In this document: one piece after another, positions 12,646-25,701 of the stretch
Position numbering within the stretch: position 1 is the first letter of the stretch
Layout of the letters: each line of letters starts with the position of its first letter
DNA from: Cephalopachus bancanus
Lineage: Eukaryota > Chordata > Mammalia > Primates > Tarsiidae
Length of the DNA stretch: 64,000 bases
Assembly: GCA_027257055.1 (NCBI GenBank)
Contig: JAPVLO010000961.1
Location: 1 to 64,000 of the forward strand
Direction: 5' to 3'
The notes under the pieces: model-generated
What the model saw: only the letters and a program-made list of their open reading frames with translations
Told to the model about the DNA's origin: nothing
Database searches by the model: none
Program-made: the position numbers and the translations under genes

Positions 12646-13142
12646 ATTAACTTAAACACCATGCCAAGTGGGATTTATTTCTGGGAAACCTGGATAGCAC
12701 AACTTACAAAACACAAATGTCATTTCTCACAAAACTCAATCAAAGGAACCTACCACACTAGCAGTATGAAAGCAGCAACATACAACCTTCTTTACTGAGG
12801 TCGAAAGGGATTTGAGAAAAGTTCACACTGATTCATGATACAAACGCTAACAGGTGACCCAGAATAGAAGAAAACCTCCTTCACCTAATAAAGCTCATGG
12901 AGGAAAACACAAAACTGATGTGCTTACTCCATGGTGAAACTTTCAGCTTTTCCCAAAGACCAAGAACAATACATGGATATAGTCTTCCACGACGTCCCTT
13001 CAAGATAGGGTTAAGAATGCTGAACAAAGCAGTTAAACAAAACACAATGTTTCAAGGTATCCTAATCTGAGATGACGAAGTAAAGTTAACTCACTTCACA
13101 CAGACACGACGTTACGTATAGATAGCTCCAAAAAGTTCACCA

Positions 13143-13189
<47 letters not shown>

Positions 13190-16100
13190 ACACACACTCA
13201 CACACTCGCCCTTTCAGAACTAAAAATTCAGCATTGTTGCGGAACAGGAATTCAACATACAAAAACCAGGTGTCTCTCTACACTTTCAAAGTCAACCTGA
13301 AGAAACCACTAAGGAAACAATTCATTTACAATAGCAGCCAAAACCACAAAATAATAAAAACAAAAGTTAAGCAGACAATAGAATAGTACCCTAAACAGTA
13401 CACAATATTGCTGATAGACATTGCAGAGGACATAAACAAATGAAAAGGATATACTGGGTTTAATGAATAAAAACCATGATATTGGAGGATGCCACTACAC
13501 AACGCACTACGGACAACAAGAAATCTCTCCCCAAACCCAAATGTCTTGTCTTTCAGTAGAATTGCACGCGACCTGCAGTAGCCCAGATTGCCTTCAAAGT
13601 GGACAAAGTTTAGGGTTTCACACTTTCTGCTTTCACAAAAGTCTCATAAACCAAACAGAGAGGCAACGGTATAAAACCCTAACTATTGATCCCTGGAACA
13701 GAACGAACAGTGAGGAATCAGTTTACACATTTATTGCCACACACTTTCAGTGGGAATAGGGCAGAATTTCCACACACAGTTCTCACAAAACTGGATACTC
13801 TCATGCATAATCCAGCAGTTCCACTTCCAGCAAAAGCCACAACACAGGTCAGAAAATACAAGAAAAGAAGAGTCTGTGAACTCACGGTTAAGGGTCCATG
13901 TCCATGAGCGGCCTCACTGACGTTCCCTCGAGGTGGTAGGGGGGCCCCAGCTCCGAGGCCTGCGGGGGGCCCAGCACCGCCGCCAGCGGGGGGCCCAGCT
14001 CCGCGGACATCGGGGGGCCCAGCTCCGCGGTCGTTCTTGTCGCAGGGAGCCACACTCTGGGGTCCCGCAGCGCGGGAGTCCGGAAGAACTCCGTGGGAGG
14101 CCGCGGACCTGGAGGCGGAACCGCGTTTCGCCTCGCTGCTGGCAGACAGGATGCTGAGGAAGGATCACGTCAACCCCCCAGGTTGCGCGGCAGCGACGCC
14201 ACGCGTTGTGATCACGCCATTGCACTGCAGCCTCGCAATGGCGAGAGACCCGTAGCCCCTCCCCCATAATAAAGTGTTACAAGATGACATTTTGGGGTAG
14301 ATCGGTGTTAACATTTCCAACTCGAACGAACTCCCATAAAAAAAAAGGGCTGGAAGAAAGTGAAGATTCCATCCTTTAAAAAAAAACCAAACGGGAGTTC
14401 ATTTTGGACATAAGTTGCTTATCTGAATCATACGTTTAGCAACTAGTTTTCAAAAATGAGTTAAAAAAAATCACAAAATTTTTTTCAACACCTTTGGAAA
14501 ATGGGTTGTTTTTTTTCTTAAAAAAAGAAAAGGCCAAAAAACAAAAATTTTTTCAATGTGGTATTTTCAGGGTTCTGGAGAAATTTTTTCTTTTTAAAAT
14601 TTGAAAAGTAGGGACAATTCTGAAAAATTTTAATTTCATTTTCAGGACCATTTTTTTTCAGGCCTCCCCCGCGCCCCGCACCCCCGCACAAACCACTGGA
14701 AATTGCCCCTCCCCTTGCTTTTCCCAACCTAAAATTTTTTTTTTGAAGTGGGCAAAGATGAGGAGAAGGAACCAGTTTTTTTCGGAAAATCACCCAGAAA
14801 TTTAACTCCATCCGGGTTTTTGGAACCATGATTTTGTTCTGAGCTGAAAACCATTTTCCCTCGCCCTTTTTTTAACCAGTCCTCTTGAATGGGCGATGGT
14901 TGGCCATTTTTTGCCACTCAACAATGTGGGAAAACATCTGTGCTATCCTTTTTAGGAGGAATTTCTTTCTTCCCTGGATATTCCCGAGGGGAGGGCAGGG
15001 TATTTTTGTCGTTGGAACCCAAAAAGGGTTTCCACGAGATTTACTTTGACACCCCACAGAGTTAAATGTTTTTTTCACCTGCCAATTGCTGTTTTGGGGA
15101 AAATTTTTGATGAACCACCAAAATTATACCCTCAATGGATTTTCCGCTTTTTGAATGAAAGGGGCATTTTTTAAATTCTTTTGGGGTGAGGGTTGAGAAG
15201 GGTCTGTTCATATCCGGCTCCCTTAAATGAGGCTTTTTTTTCCTTGTGGCACGGGGCTTTCCTATCTTTAAAAATTCACTTTTGCAAGACAGCAAATATT
15301 TTTTTCCACCGGTGGGTTGTTTTTCCTCTTTTCAGGGCCTATCTGAAAAGACGGAGTAAGTTAAATCCTCCTGCCCACAGTGGGACCTCCGGGTCACAAC
15401 CCCCAACACACAACACAACCACCCACCCCACTCATTATGCTTTTAAAATAGAGATGGCGGCCGATTTACACACGGGTCTCCAACTCCTGGGACCAGAACT
15501 TCTTTCCCAGCCCAAATTATGAGAGGGGGGGAATTCCATGCCTCCCAAACCCTTGCAGGATCATTTGGGAAATAAATTCCTGATTTGGGATCCCTTTCAG
15601 CGCCATAGCCAACGATTTGTTTGCTTTTTTATGGAGCATGAGTCCCTTTCTTCAGACAATATTCACCCTCCCTTTTAAAAGCACCCGGAGCTTCCCACAT
15701 ATCCCTTTGAACAGACCAATTTTTAGGATAATTTCAATTTATTGCCACGCCTTCTGGAGGAAAATTCCAAACCCAGCCTGGACCAAAGGAAAACAGAGCC
15801 CACTTCCGGAAACACCATGTTCAGGGGTGGGTGCTAGTAGGTCATTTTTCCAGGTCCTCGCAGGTGGGCCCCAGCTGACCTCGCCCAAAAAAAAAAGCGC
15901 AAGCGGCCCGTCCCGGCTTCCCCCCCAGGACAACTCCAACTGGAGGGGAACGTGGGGGGGAAGGAACCCCGCCTCTCGGACCATTCCCAGGAATGAACCC
16001 CATGCTAGAGCTGGGGACATGCCTTGGCGGGGAGCTGAGGAAAGACCGGCCCCCTTTTCCCCCATAAAAAGGATCCCAATGTACCACTGGGGCGGGGGGT

Positions 16101-16311
16101 CGGGCCATTCCCCCAACCTCAAGTCTTCAACCAAAATACTGGGGCTGCGAAATTTAACAACTTCCAGAGACTTTGAAGAACTTTTAAAGAGACTATCAGG
16201 GCTATATTCTTTCTATGGATGCCCACGACCCCCCCATTTTGGTCGGGGGGGAATCCATGTTTTTTTCAAATTCAGGAAAATTCTAATTTCGGAAAATAAG
16301 GCCACGAAAAA
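12646..16311. repeat. Macrosatellite unit 4, right part corrupted
   Basis: The first 1.63 kb (12646-14275) matches units 1-3 almost base for base, including the CpG island at about 13,898-14,260. Right after the aataaagtg that ends the Alu-like tail, quality collapses: the same landmarks follow in the same order but with frequent 1-5 base losses and longer homopolymers. The unit ends near 16,311 where the shared start motif (ccatg-aagtgggattt) recurs. See the separate finding on assembly quality. Confidence 0.85.
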
Positions 16312-18955
16312 GAATTTTAAAACCATGAAAGTGGGATTTTTTCTAAAATGGATAGACAATTCAAAAAAAATTCTTTTTAAAAAACCCAAATAAAAGGAAA
16401 CCCTCCCACTCGTAAAACAAAACTAAACCTTTCTTTCTGATCAAAATTGAAAAAGTTAATGATTTGTCAAACGAAAAAGGTGAAAATGGAAAAAAACCCC
16501 CTTTTGCTCGGGAAAAAAAACCAAAATGATTTTACTCCATGGTAAAACTTCAGTTTTCCAAAGACCAAAAAATCATTTTCTTCCACGACGTCCCTTAAGA
16601 TAGGGTTAAGTGCTGAAAAAAGCGTTAAACAAAAAAATTTTAAGGATCCTAATCTGAGATGACAAATAAAGTTAATCCCCAAAAGGACACGAGTTCGTTG
16701 AACTCCAAAAAGTTCCCGCACCCCCACACCAAAAACACCACCACAAAACACCTCTCGCCCTTTCAGAACTAAAATTAGCTTGTTGCGGAACGGAATTCAA
16801 CTCAAAAACCTTCTCTCCTTTTCAAAGTCAATGAAAAAACCCTAAAAAACAATTTTTAAAAGACCAAAACCACAAAATAATAAAAACAAAATTGGCGCAA
16901 TAAAATGTCCCCCAAAACAGTCACAATATTTGAAGACATTCAGAGGAAAAACAAATGAAAAGGAAATACTGGGTTTAATAAAAAAAAAACCCTGAATTGG
17001 GGGAATCCCACCCACCATACACAAAAAAACCCCCAAAACCCAAATGTCTTGTTTTCATAAATTCACCGCCTCTCCCTTTTCCCTTAAAATGGCAAATTTG
17101 GTTTTCAACCCCTGCCACAAAACTAAAAACCAAAAGAGAGGAAGGTTAAAAAAAATTTACCCCCCCCAAGGAATCAGTTTACCTTTTAGCCACCATTTTC
17201 AAAGGGGCAAAAATTTCCCCCGCTCCAAACTGGAAGCAAACCAGAGTTCCCTTTCCCGAAAAACCCAAAAAGGGTAGTACGGGAGCTGGAACCCCCCTGG
17301 GCCATTCCAACCCCCTGACCCCTAGGGGGGGGGGCCCCGCTCCAGGCCTCGGGGGCCCCCAGCCCCGGAGGGGGGGCCCCCAGTGCGGTCTTTTGTGGGG
17401 AGCCCATGGGGTCCCCCCCCCATCCGGAAAATCCGTGGGACCGCGGACCTGGACAACCCCGCCCCTCTCAACAGGTCTGAAAACCCCAAAAACCCCCCCG
17501 GGGCCCCCAGGGCCCCAGGTTTGGGATCACCCATTGCCTGCCCCCCTCGCTGGCGGGACCCTCCCCTCCCCCAAAAAAAACAAGAGTAAACACAGGGTAA
17601 CTGGGTTGTCATTTAAACAACTCGAACGTAACAAAACATGAAAAAAAAACAAAAAAAAAACACAAGTATCAAACATACCTCTCAAAAAAAACACAAATCA
17701 AATTATTTTAAGAACAACTTCATACAAAATCAACGAAAGAACTGAGAAATTTCAAAATGAGTTAACTAAAATCCCCAATAGGAAACAAGCACCTTTCAAA
17801 AAAATCCCCCTTTTTTTCGGGTTAAAAAAATTTTAACACAGAAACAAAATTTCTTTCAAACGGCTATATTATTCGGGGAAAATTTTCTTCAATTTTTTTT
17901 TTAAAAATTTCTTCAAAAATATTTTATTCTTTTACGGGAACCAGTTTTTCACCTTCCCCAACCCCCGCCCCCCCCCCCTCCCCCCCCAAATCCCCCCCCT
18001 CCCCCCCCCCCCTCTTTCCCAACTCTGAAAATTTTTTTTTTTTTTGATTATGTGGTTTTCAAGATCCCTTTAGAGTAGACAGTGAATCAGTTTTTGCCGG
18101 GGTCCCCCCGTAGTTCCCACTTCCGGTTTTGTAATTTCTGATTTTGTTCCTTTCTGTAAATTTTCCATTTTCCCTACGTACCCTTTTTTAATGCCCTTAG
18201 GGGGGCGTATGGTTTGGTTCCATGTTTTTCCCATGCAACTTGGGGGATAAACTCTTAAAATTTTCTTTTATGGGGAATTTTTCCCCTGAGTTTTCCCAGT
18301 AGGAGGTGGCAGGGTTTTTTAATGTTTTGGAATAAAAATGGTTTCCCCCCGAATTTACTCTTACACCCCACAATGAAATGCCCTTTTTGTCTTTTCCTCC
18401 CCAATCCTGTTTTGGGAATTATTGAGAAGCCATCCAAATAAAAGTGACCTCTCAATGGAGTTTTCCTTGGGGCATTTTTTGAATACAAGAGGCTGATTTT
18501 TGAAATTTTTTCTTTATTTCTTTAAATCTTTATATTTTCTCCCTTTAAATGGGGCTGTTTTTTTTCTTTTTCCATGGCATTTATACCCTAAATTATCTTT
18601 TGTAATTAATTCCAAATTTTTTTTTCCACTCGGGGGGTTCTTTTTTTTTAACCTATTGTGAAATATGATGGTAAATTATGCCCAATTGGCCTTGGGGAAA
18701 TTTAAGCGTAAAATCCCCTATTCTACCCCATTATTATAATTTTAAATAAAATCCCTATGTTAACATTCTAATTATCCAGAATTTCTTTTCCCTCTCCAAA
18801 GTGCGGATAGAGGGGGAACCACCCCTCCCTTTCAAGCAGGGCACAAAAAGGTCTCAGCGGGTACCCCCCCAACTGTCCCCCTTTCTGCTTTTTTTAGGGA
18901 GAGAGTCCCTTTTACCCCCAAAAAATTTCCCCCAAACCTTGGGAACCCCTTGGAT
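14276..18955. other. Low-quality, corrupted stretch of the array
   Basis: The macrosatellite sequence is followed here landmark by landmark, but with very many short losses, C, A and T runs up to a dozen long (around 17,960-18,010 almost pure C), and abrupt clean borders at both ends. Ordinary mutation would give substitutions and a gradual change. This pattern fits a failed consensus over an unresolved tandem repeat. Open frames here, such as 15617-16393, are artefacts of the noise. Confidence 0.85.
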
Positions 18956-19745
18956 TTGTTTTCCCACATACTCTCCTTAAACAGTAGCCAACCCTTTTAT
19001 GATAATTTCAGAGTGTGGTGATCATAGCCAGCGCCTCTGCTGCGAGGAAAACCTTCTCTAAACCCATGCTCTGGAGCCAAAGGTAAGGACAGAGACCCAC
19101 TTCTCTTGGAGAGACATCCATGCTTCAGGGGTGGGTGCTGAGTGAGGTCATGTTTCCAGGTCCTCGCAGGTGGCCGCCACCAGCATGTAACCTCTGCTCT
19201 ACAAGAAAAGCAGCTTGAAGACAATGTGAACCCGATAACCCGGCTTGCCATGCCCAGGACAGAGCTCCAACATGTGAGGGGCAACAGATGGAAAGGAAGG
19301 AAGCCCCAGCCTCTCGGACTCACTTGCCAGGAACTGAACCTCCATGACTCAGAGCTGGAAAGAAGACACTGACTCTCTGGTCTGGGAGCTGAGGAAAGAC
19401 ACAGGCCCATCTTCTCGGCCACACTAAACCCAAAGCAGATCCTTCACTATGTACCAGCTAGGGGGGGGGAAGGTCATGGCCATGTGCCACCTACCTCAAT
19501 GCTCTTACGGAGACCAAACACTACTGGTGGCTGCTGCCTAACTTAGGACAACTTCCAGAGACTTTGAAGAACTTTTGGAAAGCAGCAGCTATCATGGGCT
19601 ATGATTCTTCTCTGAGTGGATGTCCACAGAGCTCCCATATGTTGGTGCGGGTGTGGAATCCTATGCTTTTTCTTCAATTATTCATTGGAAGACATTCATA
19701 GCATTTCGGACACCAATCCACGCCACGTTATTAAAATAAATTTAA
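16312..19745. repeat. Macrosatellite unit 5, left part corrupted
   Basis: Landmarks of the unit are recognisable in order: the ggtaaaacttcag block near 16,550, a degraded CpG island near 17,290-17,560, and the L1 3' end block near 17,880-18,640. From about 16,312 to 18,955 the sequence is heavily deleted and full of C, A and T runs. From about 18,955 it becomes clean again and matches the last 0.8 kb of the other units closely, with small deletions shared with unit 6. Confidence 0.8.
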
Positions 19746-20224
19746 AATTAAACACCATGCCAAGTGGGATATTTCGGGGAAACTGGATAGCACAACTTAC
19801 AAAACACAAATGTCATTTCCACAAAACTCAATCAAAGGAACCTACCCACTAGCAGTATGAAAGCAGCAACATACAACCTTCTTTACTGAGGTCGAAAGGG
19901 ATTGGAGAAAAGTTCACACTGATTCATGATACAAACGCTAACAGGTGACCAGAATAGAAGAAAACCTCCTTCACCTAATAAGCTCATGAGGAAAACACAA
20001 AACTGAGTGCTTACTCCATGGTAAAACTTCAGCTTTTCCAAAAAGACCAAGAACATACATGGATATAGTCTTCCACGACGTCCCTTCAAGATAGGGTTAA
20101 GAATGCTGAACAAAGCAGTTAAACAAAAACAATGTTTCAAGGTATCCTAATCTGAGATGACGAAGTAAAGTTAACTCACTTCACAGACACGACGTTCGTA
20201 TAGATAGCTCCAAAAAGTTCACCA

Positions 20225-20274
<50 letters not shown>

Positions 20275-23200
20275 TACTCGCCCTTTCAGAACTAAAATTC
20301 AGCATTGTTGCGGAACAGGAATTCAACATACAAAAACCAGGTGTCTCTCACACTTTCAAAGTCAACCTGAAGAAACCACTAAGGAAACAATTCATTTACA
20401 AAGCACCCCAAACCACAAAATAATAAAAACAAAATAAGCAGACAATAGAATAGTACCTAAACAGTACACAATATTGCTGATAGACATTGCAGAGGACATA
20501 AACAAATGAAAAGGAAATACTGGGTTTAATAAATAAAAACCATGATATTGGAGGATGCCACTACACGACGCATTACGGACAACAAGAAATCGCCCCCAAA
20601 ACCAATGTCTTGTTTTCAGTAGAATTGCACGCGACCTGCAGTACCCCAAAGTTGTCTTCAAATTGGACAAAGTTTAGGTTTCACACTTCTGCTTTCACAA
20701 AAGTCTCATAAACCAAACAGAGAGGCAACGGTTAAAACCCTAACTATTGACCCCTGGAACAAAACCCAACAGTGAGGAATCAGTTTACACATTTATTGCC
20801 ACGCACTTTCAGTGGGAATAGGGCAAAATTTCCACACACAGTTCTCAGCAAACTGGATTCTCTCATGCATAATCCAGCAGTTCCACTTCCAGAAAAATCC
20901 ACAACACAGGTAAGAAAATACAAGAAAAGAAGAGTCTGTGAACTCACGGCTAAGGGTCCATGTCCAAGAGCGGCCTCACTGACGTTCCCTCGAGGTGGTA
21001 GGGGGGCCCCAGCTCCGAGGCCTGCGGGGGGCCCAGCACCGCCGCCAGCGGGGGGCCCAGCTCCGCGGTCGTTCTTGTCGAAGGGAGCCACACTCCGGGG
21101 TCCCACAGCGTGGGAGTCCGGAAGAACTCCGTGGGAGGCCGCGGACCTGGAGGCGGAACCGCGTTTCGCCTCGCTGCTGGCAGACAGGATGCTGAGGAAG
21201 GATCACGTCAACCCCCAAGGGCGCGGAGGACGCCAGCGTTGTGATCAGCCATTGCCTGCAGCCTCGCAATGGCGAGAGACCCGTAGCCCCCCCCCCATAA
21301 TAAAGTGATCGACAAGATGTAACATTCATTGGGTAGACTCGGTGTCTGATACATTTCAACAACTCGAACGTAACATCAACACATGAAAAAATGGAAGCAT
21401 GGGAAGAAAGAAAACATGCAAGATATCTAAACATACCTCTGCAGGAAAAAAGACACAAATCGGGAGAATTCATTTTAAGAGTACTATACAGTTGCTATAG
21501 TCAATGAATCATATCGAATTAGTCAACTGAGATAATTTCAAAATGAGTTAACTAAAATCACAATAGGATTTTTTTCTAAGCACCTTTCAGGAAAATAAGG
21601 GTACGTGTTTTTTTTCGGTGTGGAAAAAAGTGTTTAAGGCTACAGAAACAAGAATTTCTTTCTAATGACTGGCTATGGATTCAGGGTTCTGGTAGAAATT
21701 TTTCCCTTCTTAATTTTTAATTTGAAAGATGTAGGGTACAATTCAGGGTGAAATATATTAATATTCATTTTACAGGACCATTGTTTTTCAGGCCTGTCCC
21801 CGAACGTCCCCGCACCTCCGCACAACCTACCACTGAAATCCTGCCCCTCCCCCTCCCCTGCAATTTCCCAACTCTGAAAATTTTTTTTTTTTGTTATTAT
21901 GATGGTTGTTCAAGATCCGCTTATGAGTGAGTACATGTGACACTCAGTTTTTGCTTCTGTGAAGGTCACCCCGTAGTATAACTCTACTCCATCCAGGTTT
22001 CCGTGAACTTCATGATTTTGTTCTCGTTTAGACTGCATAATTTTCCATTTTCCTACGTACCACGTATTTTTAATCCAGTCCTCTTGAGATGGGCAGTATG
22101 GTTGGTTCCATGTTCTTGCCACTGCGAACAATGTGGCGATAAACATACATGTGCAAATATCTTTTATGGAGGAATTTCTTTCTTCCTGAGATTTTCCCCA
22201 GTAGGAGGATGGCAGGGTGATTTTTAGATCGTTGGAATCACCAAATGGTTATCCACGAGATTGTACTCGTTGACACTCCCACGGAGTGTAGAAGTGTTCC
22301 CGTTTTGTCATTTCCTCGCCAGCATCTGCTGTTTTGGGAATTATTGATGAAGCCATCCTGATGAAATTAGTGACCTCTCAATGGAGTTTTCCTTTGCATT
22401 TTGAATGACTAATGAGGCTGAGCTTTTTGAAATGTCTTTGGTGGCTGCGTGTATGTCTGCTGTTGAGAAGGGTCTGTTCATATCTTTGGCTCCTTGAAAT
22501 GAGGCTGTTTGTTTTTCTCTTGTCGGCACGTGGCAGTTCCTAGTCGATCCTAGAGGTCATCTTTTGTCAGATGTACATTCGAAAATTTTTTTTTTCCACT
22601 CGGTGGGTTGCTTTTCTCTCTTTGAGTCAGGGCCTCACTCTGATGACCAGACTGGAGTAGAGTGGTACAATCCTACCTGACCACAGTGTGGACCTCCTGG
22701 GCTCAGGCAATCCTCCCAAGCAGCTACAACTACAAGCCTATGTCTCCACGCCCATCTCATTGATGACATTTTGGAAATAGAGATGAGACGGCCTGATGTT
22801 ACACAGTCGGGTCTCCAACTCCTGGGATCCAGCAATCTTCTTTCCGCAGTCTGCCAAAGTGCTGGATGAGAGGTGGGAGATTCCATGCCTGGCCTAACCT
22901 TAGCAGGAGTCATTTTGGTGCACAATAAAGTGTGCTCTGATTGCTGGGATACCCTTCTAGCTGTCCATACCCAACGATTTAGCTGCTTTTCTTATGGAGC
23001 TATGAGTCTCCTTTACTCCTCAGCACGAATATTCACCCATCAACCTTGTGGAAAGCACCCTTGGATTTGTTCTTCCCACATACTCTCCTTGAACAGTACC
23101 CAAACCCCTTTTTTGATAATTTCAGAGTGTGGTGATCATAGCCAGCGCCTCTGCTGCGAGGAAAACCTTCTCTAAACCCATGCTCTGGAGCCAAAGGTAA

Positions 23201-23859
23201 GGACAGAGACCCACTTCTCTTGGAGAGACATCCATGCTTCGGGGGTGGGTGCTGAGTGAGGTCATGTTTCCAGGTCCTCGCAGGTGGCCGCCACCAGCAT
23301 GTAACCTCTGCTCTACAAGAAAAGCAGCTTGAAGACAATGTGAACCCGATAACCCGGCTTGCCATGCCCAGGACAGAGCTCCAATCATGTGAGGGGCAAC
23401 AGATGGAGGAAAAGGAAGCCCCAGCCTCTCGGACTCACTTGCCAGGAACTGAACCTCCATGACTCAGAGCTGGAAAGAAGACACTGACTCTCTGGTCTGG
23501 GAGCTGAGGAAAGACACAGGCCCATCTTCTCGGCCACACTAAACCCAAAGCAGATCCTTCACTATGTACCAGCTAGGGCGGGGATAGGTCATGGCCATGT
23601 GCCACCTACCTCAATGCTCTTACGGAGACCAAACACTACTGGTGGCTGCTGCCTAACTTAGGACAACTTCCAGAGACTTTGAAGAACTTTTGGAAAGCAG
23701 CAGCTATCATGGGCTATGATTCTTCTCTGAGTGGATGTCCACAGAGCTCCCATATGTTGGTGCGGGTGTGGAATCTCTATGCTTTTTCTTCAATTATTCA
23801 TTGGAAGACATTCATAGCATTTCGGACACCAATCCACGCCACGTTTTTAAAATAAATTT
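19746..23859. repeat. Macrosatellite unit 6 (variant type, about 4.11 kb)
   Basis: Complete unit of a distinct variant about 100 bp shorter than units 1-3. Its minisatellite has three GC repeats rather than four (about 21,000-21,065). It shares several bases with the diverged single copy at 34.3-37.0 kb that units 1-4 have lost (tttaataaat, gcattac, acaggtaag). The (CA)n tract spans about 20,226-20,274. Many single-base deletions relative to units 1-3 are shared with unit 5 or 7, so they may be real variants, although residual consensus error cannot be excluded. Confidence 0.88.
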
Positions 23860-24354
23860 AAAATTAAACACCATGCCAAGTGGGATATTTCTGGGAAACT
23901 GGATAGCACAACTTACAAAACACAAATGTCATTTCCACAAAACTCAATCAAAGGAACCTACCCACTAGCAGTATGAAAGCAGCAACATACAACCTTCTTT
24001 ACTGAGGTCGAAAGGGATTGGAGAAAAGTTCACACTGATTCATGATACAAACGCTAACAGGTGACCAGAATAGAAGAAAACCTCCTTCACCTAATAAGCT
24101 CATGAGGAAAACACAAAACTGAGTGCTTACTCCATGGTAAAACTTCAGCTTTTCCAAAAGACCAAGAACTATACATGGATATAGTCTTCCACGACGTCCC
24201 TTCAAGATAGGGTTAAGAATGCTGAACAAAGCAGTTAAACAAAAACAATGTTTCAAGGTATCCTAATCTGAGATGACGAAGTAAAGTTAACTCACTTCAC
24301 AAGACACGAGTTACGTATAGATAGCTCCAAAAAGTTCACCAGACACACAAACAC

Positions 24355-24387
<33 letters not shown>

Positions 24388-25701
24388 CAAACACTCACAC
24401 ACTCGCCCTTTCAGAACTAAAATTCAGCATTGTTGCGGAACAGGAATTCAACATACAAAAACCAGGTGTCTCTCACACTTTCAAAGTCAACCTGAAGAAA
24501 CCACTAAGGAAACAATTCATTTACAAAGCACCCCAAACCACAAAATAATAAAAACAAAATAAGCAGACAATAGAATAGTACACTAAACAGTACACAATAT
24601 TGCTGATAGAATTGCAGAGGACATAAACAAATGAAAAGGAAATACGGGGTTTAATAAATAAAAACCATGATATTGGAGGATGCCACTACACGACGCATTA
24701 CGGACAACAAGAAATCGCTCCCAAAACACACATGTCTTGTATTTCAGTAGAATTGCACGCGACCTGCAGTAGCCCAAGTTGTCTTCAAATTGGACAAAGT
24801 TTAGGTTTTCACACTTCTGCTTTCACAAAAGTCTCAAAAACCCAAAACAGAGAGGCAACGGTAAAAAACCCTAACTATGATCCCTGGAACAGAACAAACA
24901 GTGAGGAATCAGTTTACACATTTATTGCCACACACTTTCAGTGGGAATAGGGCAGAATTTCCACACACAGTTCTCAGAAAACTGGATACTCTCATGCATA
25001 ATCCAGCAGTTCCACTTCCAGCAAAAGCCAAAACACAGTAAGAAAATACAAGAAAAGAAGAGTCTGTGAACTCACGGTTAAGGGTCCATGTCAAGAGCGG
25101 CCTCACTGACGTTCCCTCGAGGTGGTAGGGGGGCCCACCCCGCCGCCGCCAGGGGGCCCCCCAGCTCCGCGGACATCGGGGGCCCAGCTCCGCGGTCGTT
25201 TTTGTCGCAGGGAGCCACACTCTGGGGTCCCGCAGCGCGGGAGTCCGGAAGAACTCCGTGGGAGGCCGGGACCTGGAGGCGGAACCCGTTTCCCCTTTGC
25301 TGCTGGCAGACAGGATGCTGAGGAAGGATCCGTAAACCCCCCCAAGGTTGCGCGGCAGGACGCCAGCGTTGTGATCAGCCATTGCCTGCAGCCTCGCAAT
25401 GGCGAGAGACCCGTAGCCCCTCCCCCATAATAAAGTGATTGACAAGATTTTCCATTCATTGGGAGACTCGGTGTTGATACATTTCAACAACTCGAGGTAA
25501 CATCAACACATGAAAAAAGGGAAACATGGTAGGAAAGAAAACATGCAAGATATCTAAACATACCTCTGCAGGAAAAAAGACACAAATCGGGAGATTCTTT
25601 TTAAGTAGTACTATACAGTTGCTATAGCAATGAATCATATCGAATTAGTCAACTGAGATATATTTCAAAAATTAGTTAACTAAAATTTAGTTAACTAAAA
25701 T
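23860..25701. repeat. Macrosatellite unit 7, partial; right edge of array
   Basis: Last array unit, matching unit offset 1 to about 1890 and then stopping. It belongs to the same variant group as unit 6. The GC minisatellite is rearranged (about 25,126-25,200). The edge carries a perfect 15-bp tandem duplication, ttagttaactaaaat, at 25672-25686 and 25687-25701, after which the sequence is unrelated to the unit. Confidence 0.88.

Noticed and set aside
15617..16393. 258-codon open frame
   Set aside because: It lies in the corrupted block and arises from deletions in the repeat; no clean unit has it.
1..25701. CRISPR array or bacterial repeat
   Set aside because: Unit size, Alu and L1 content and flanks are mammalian.
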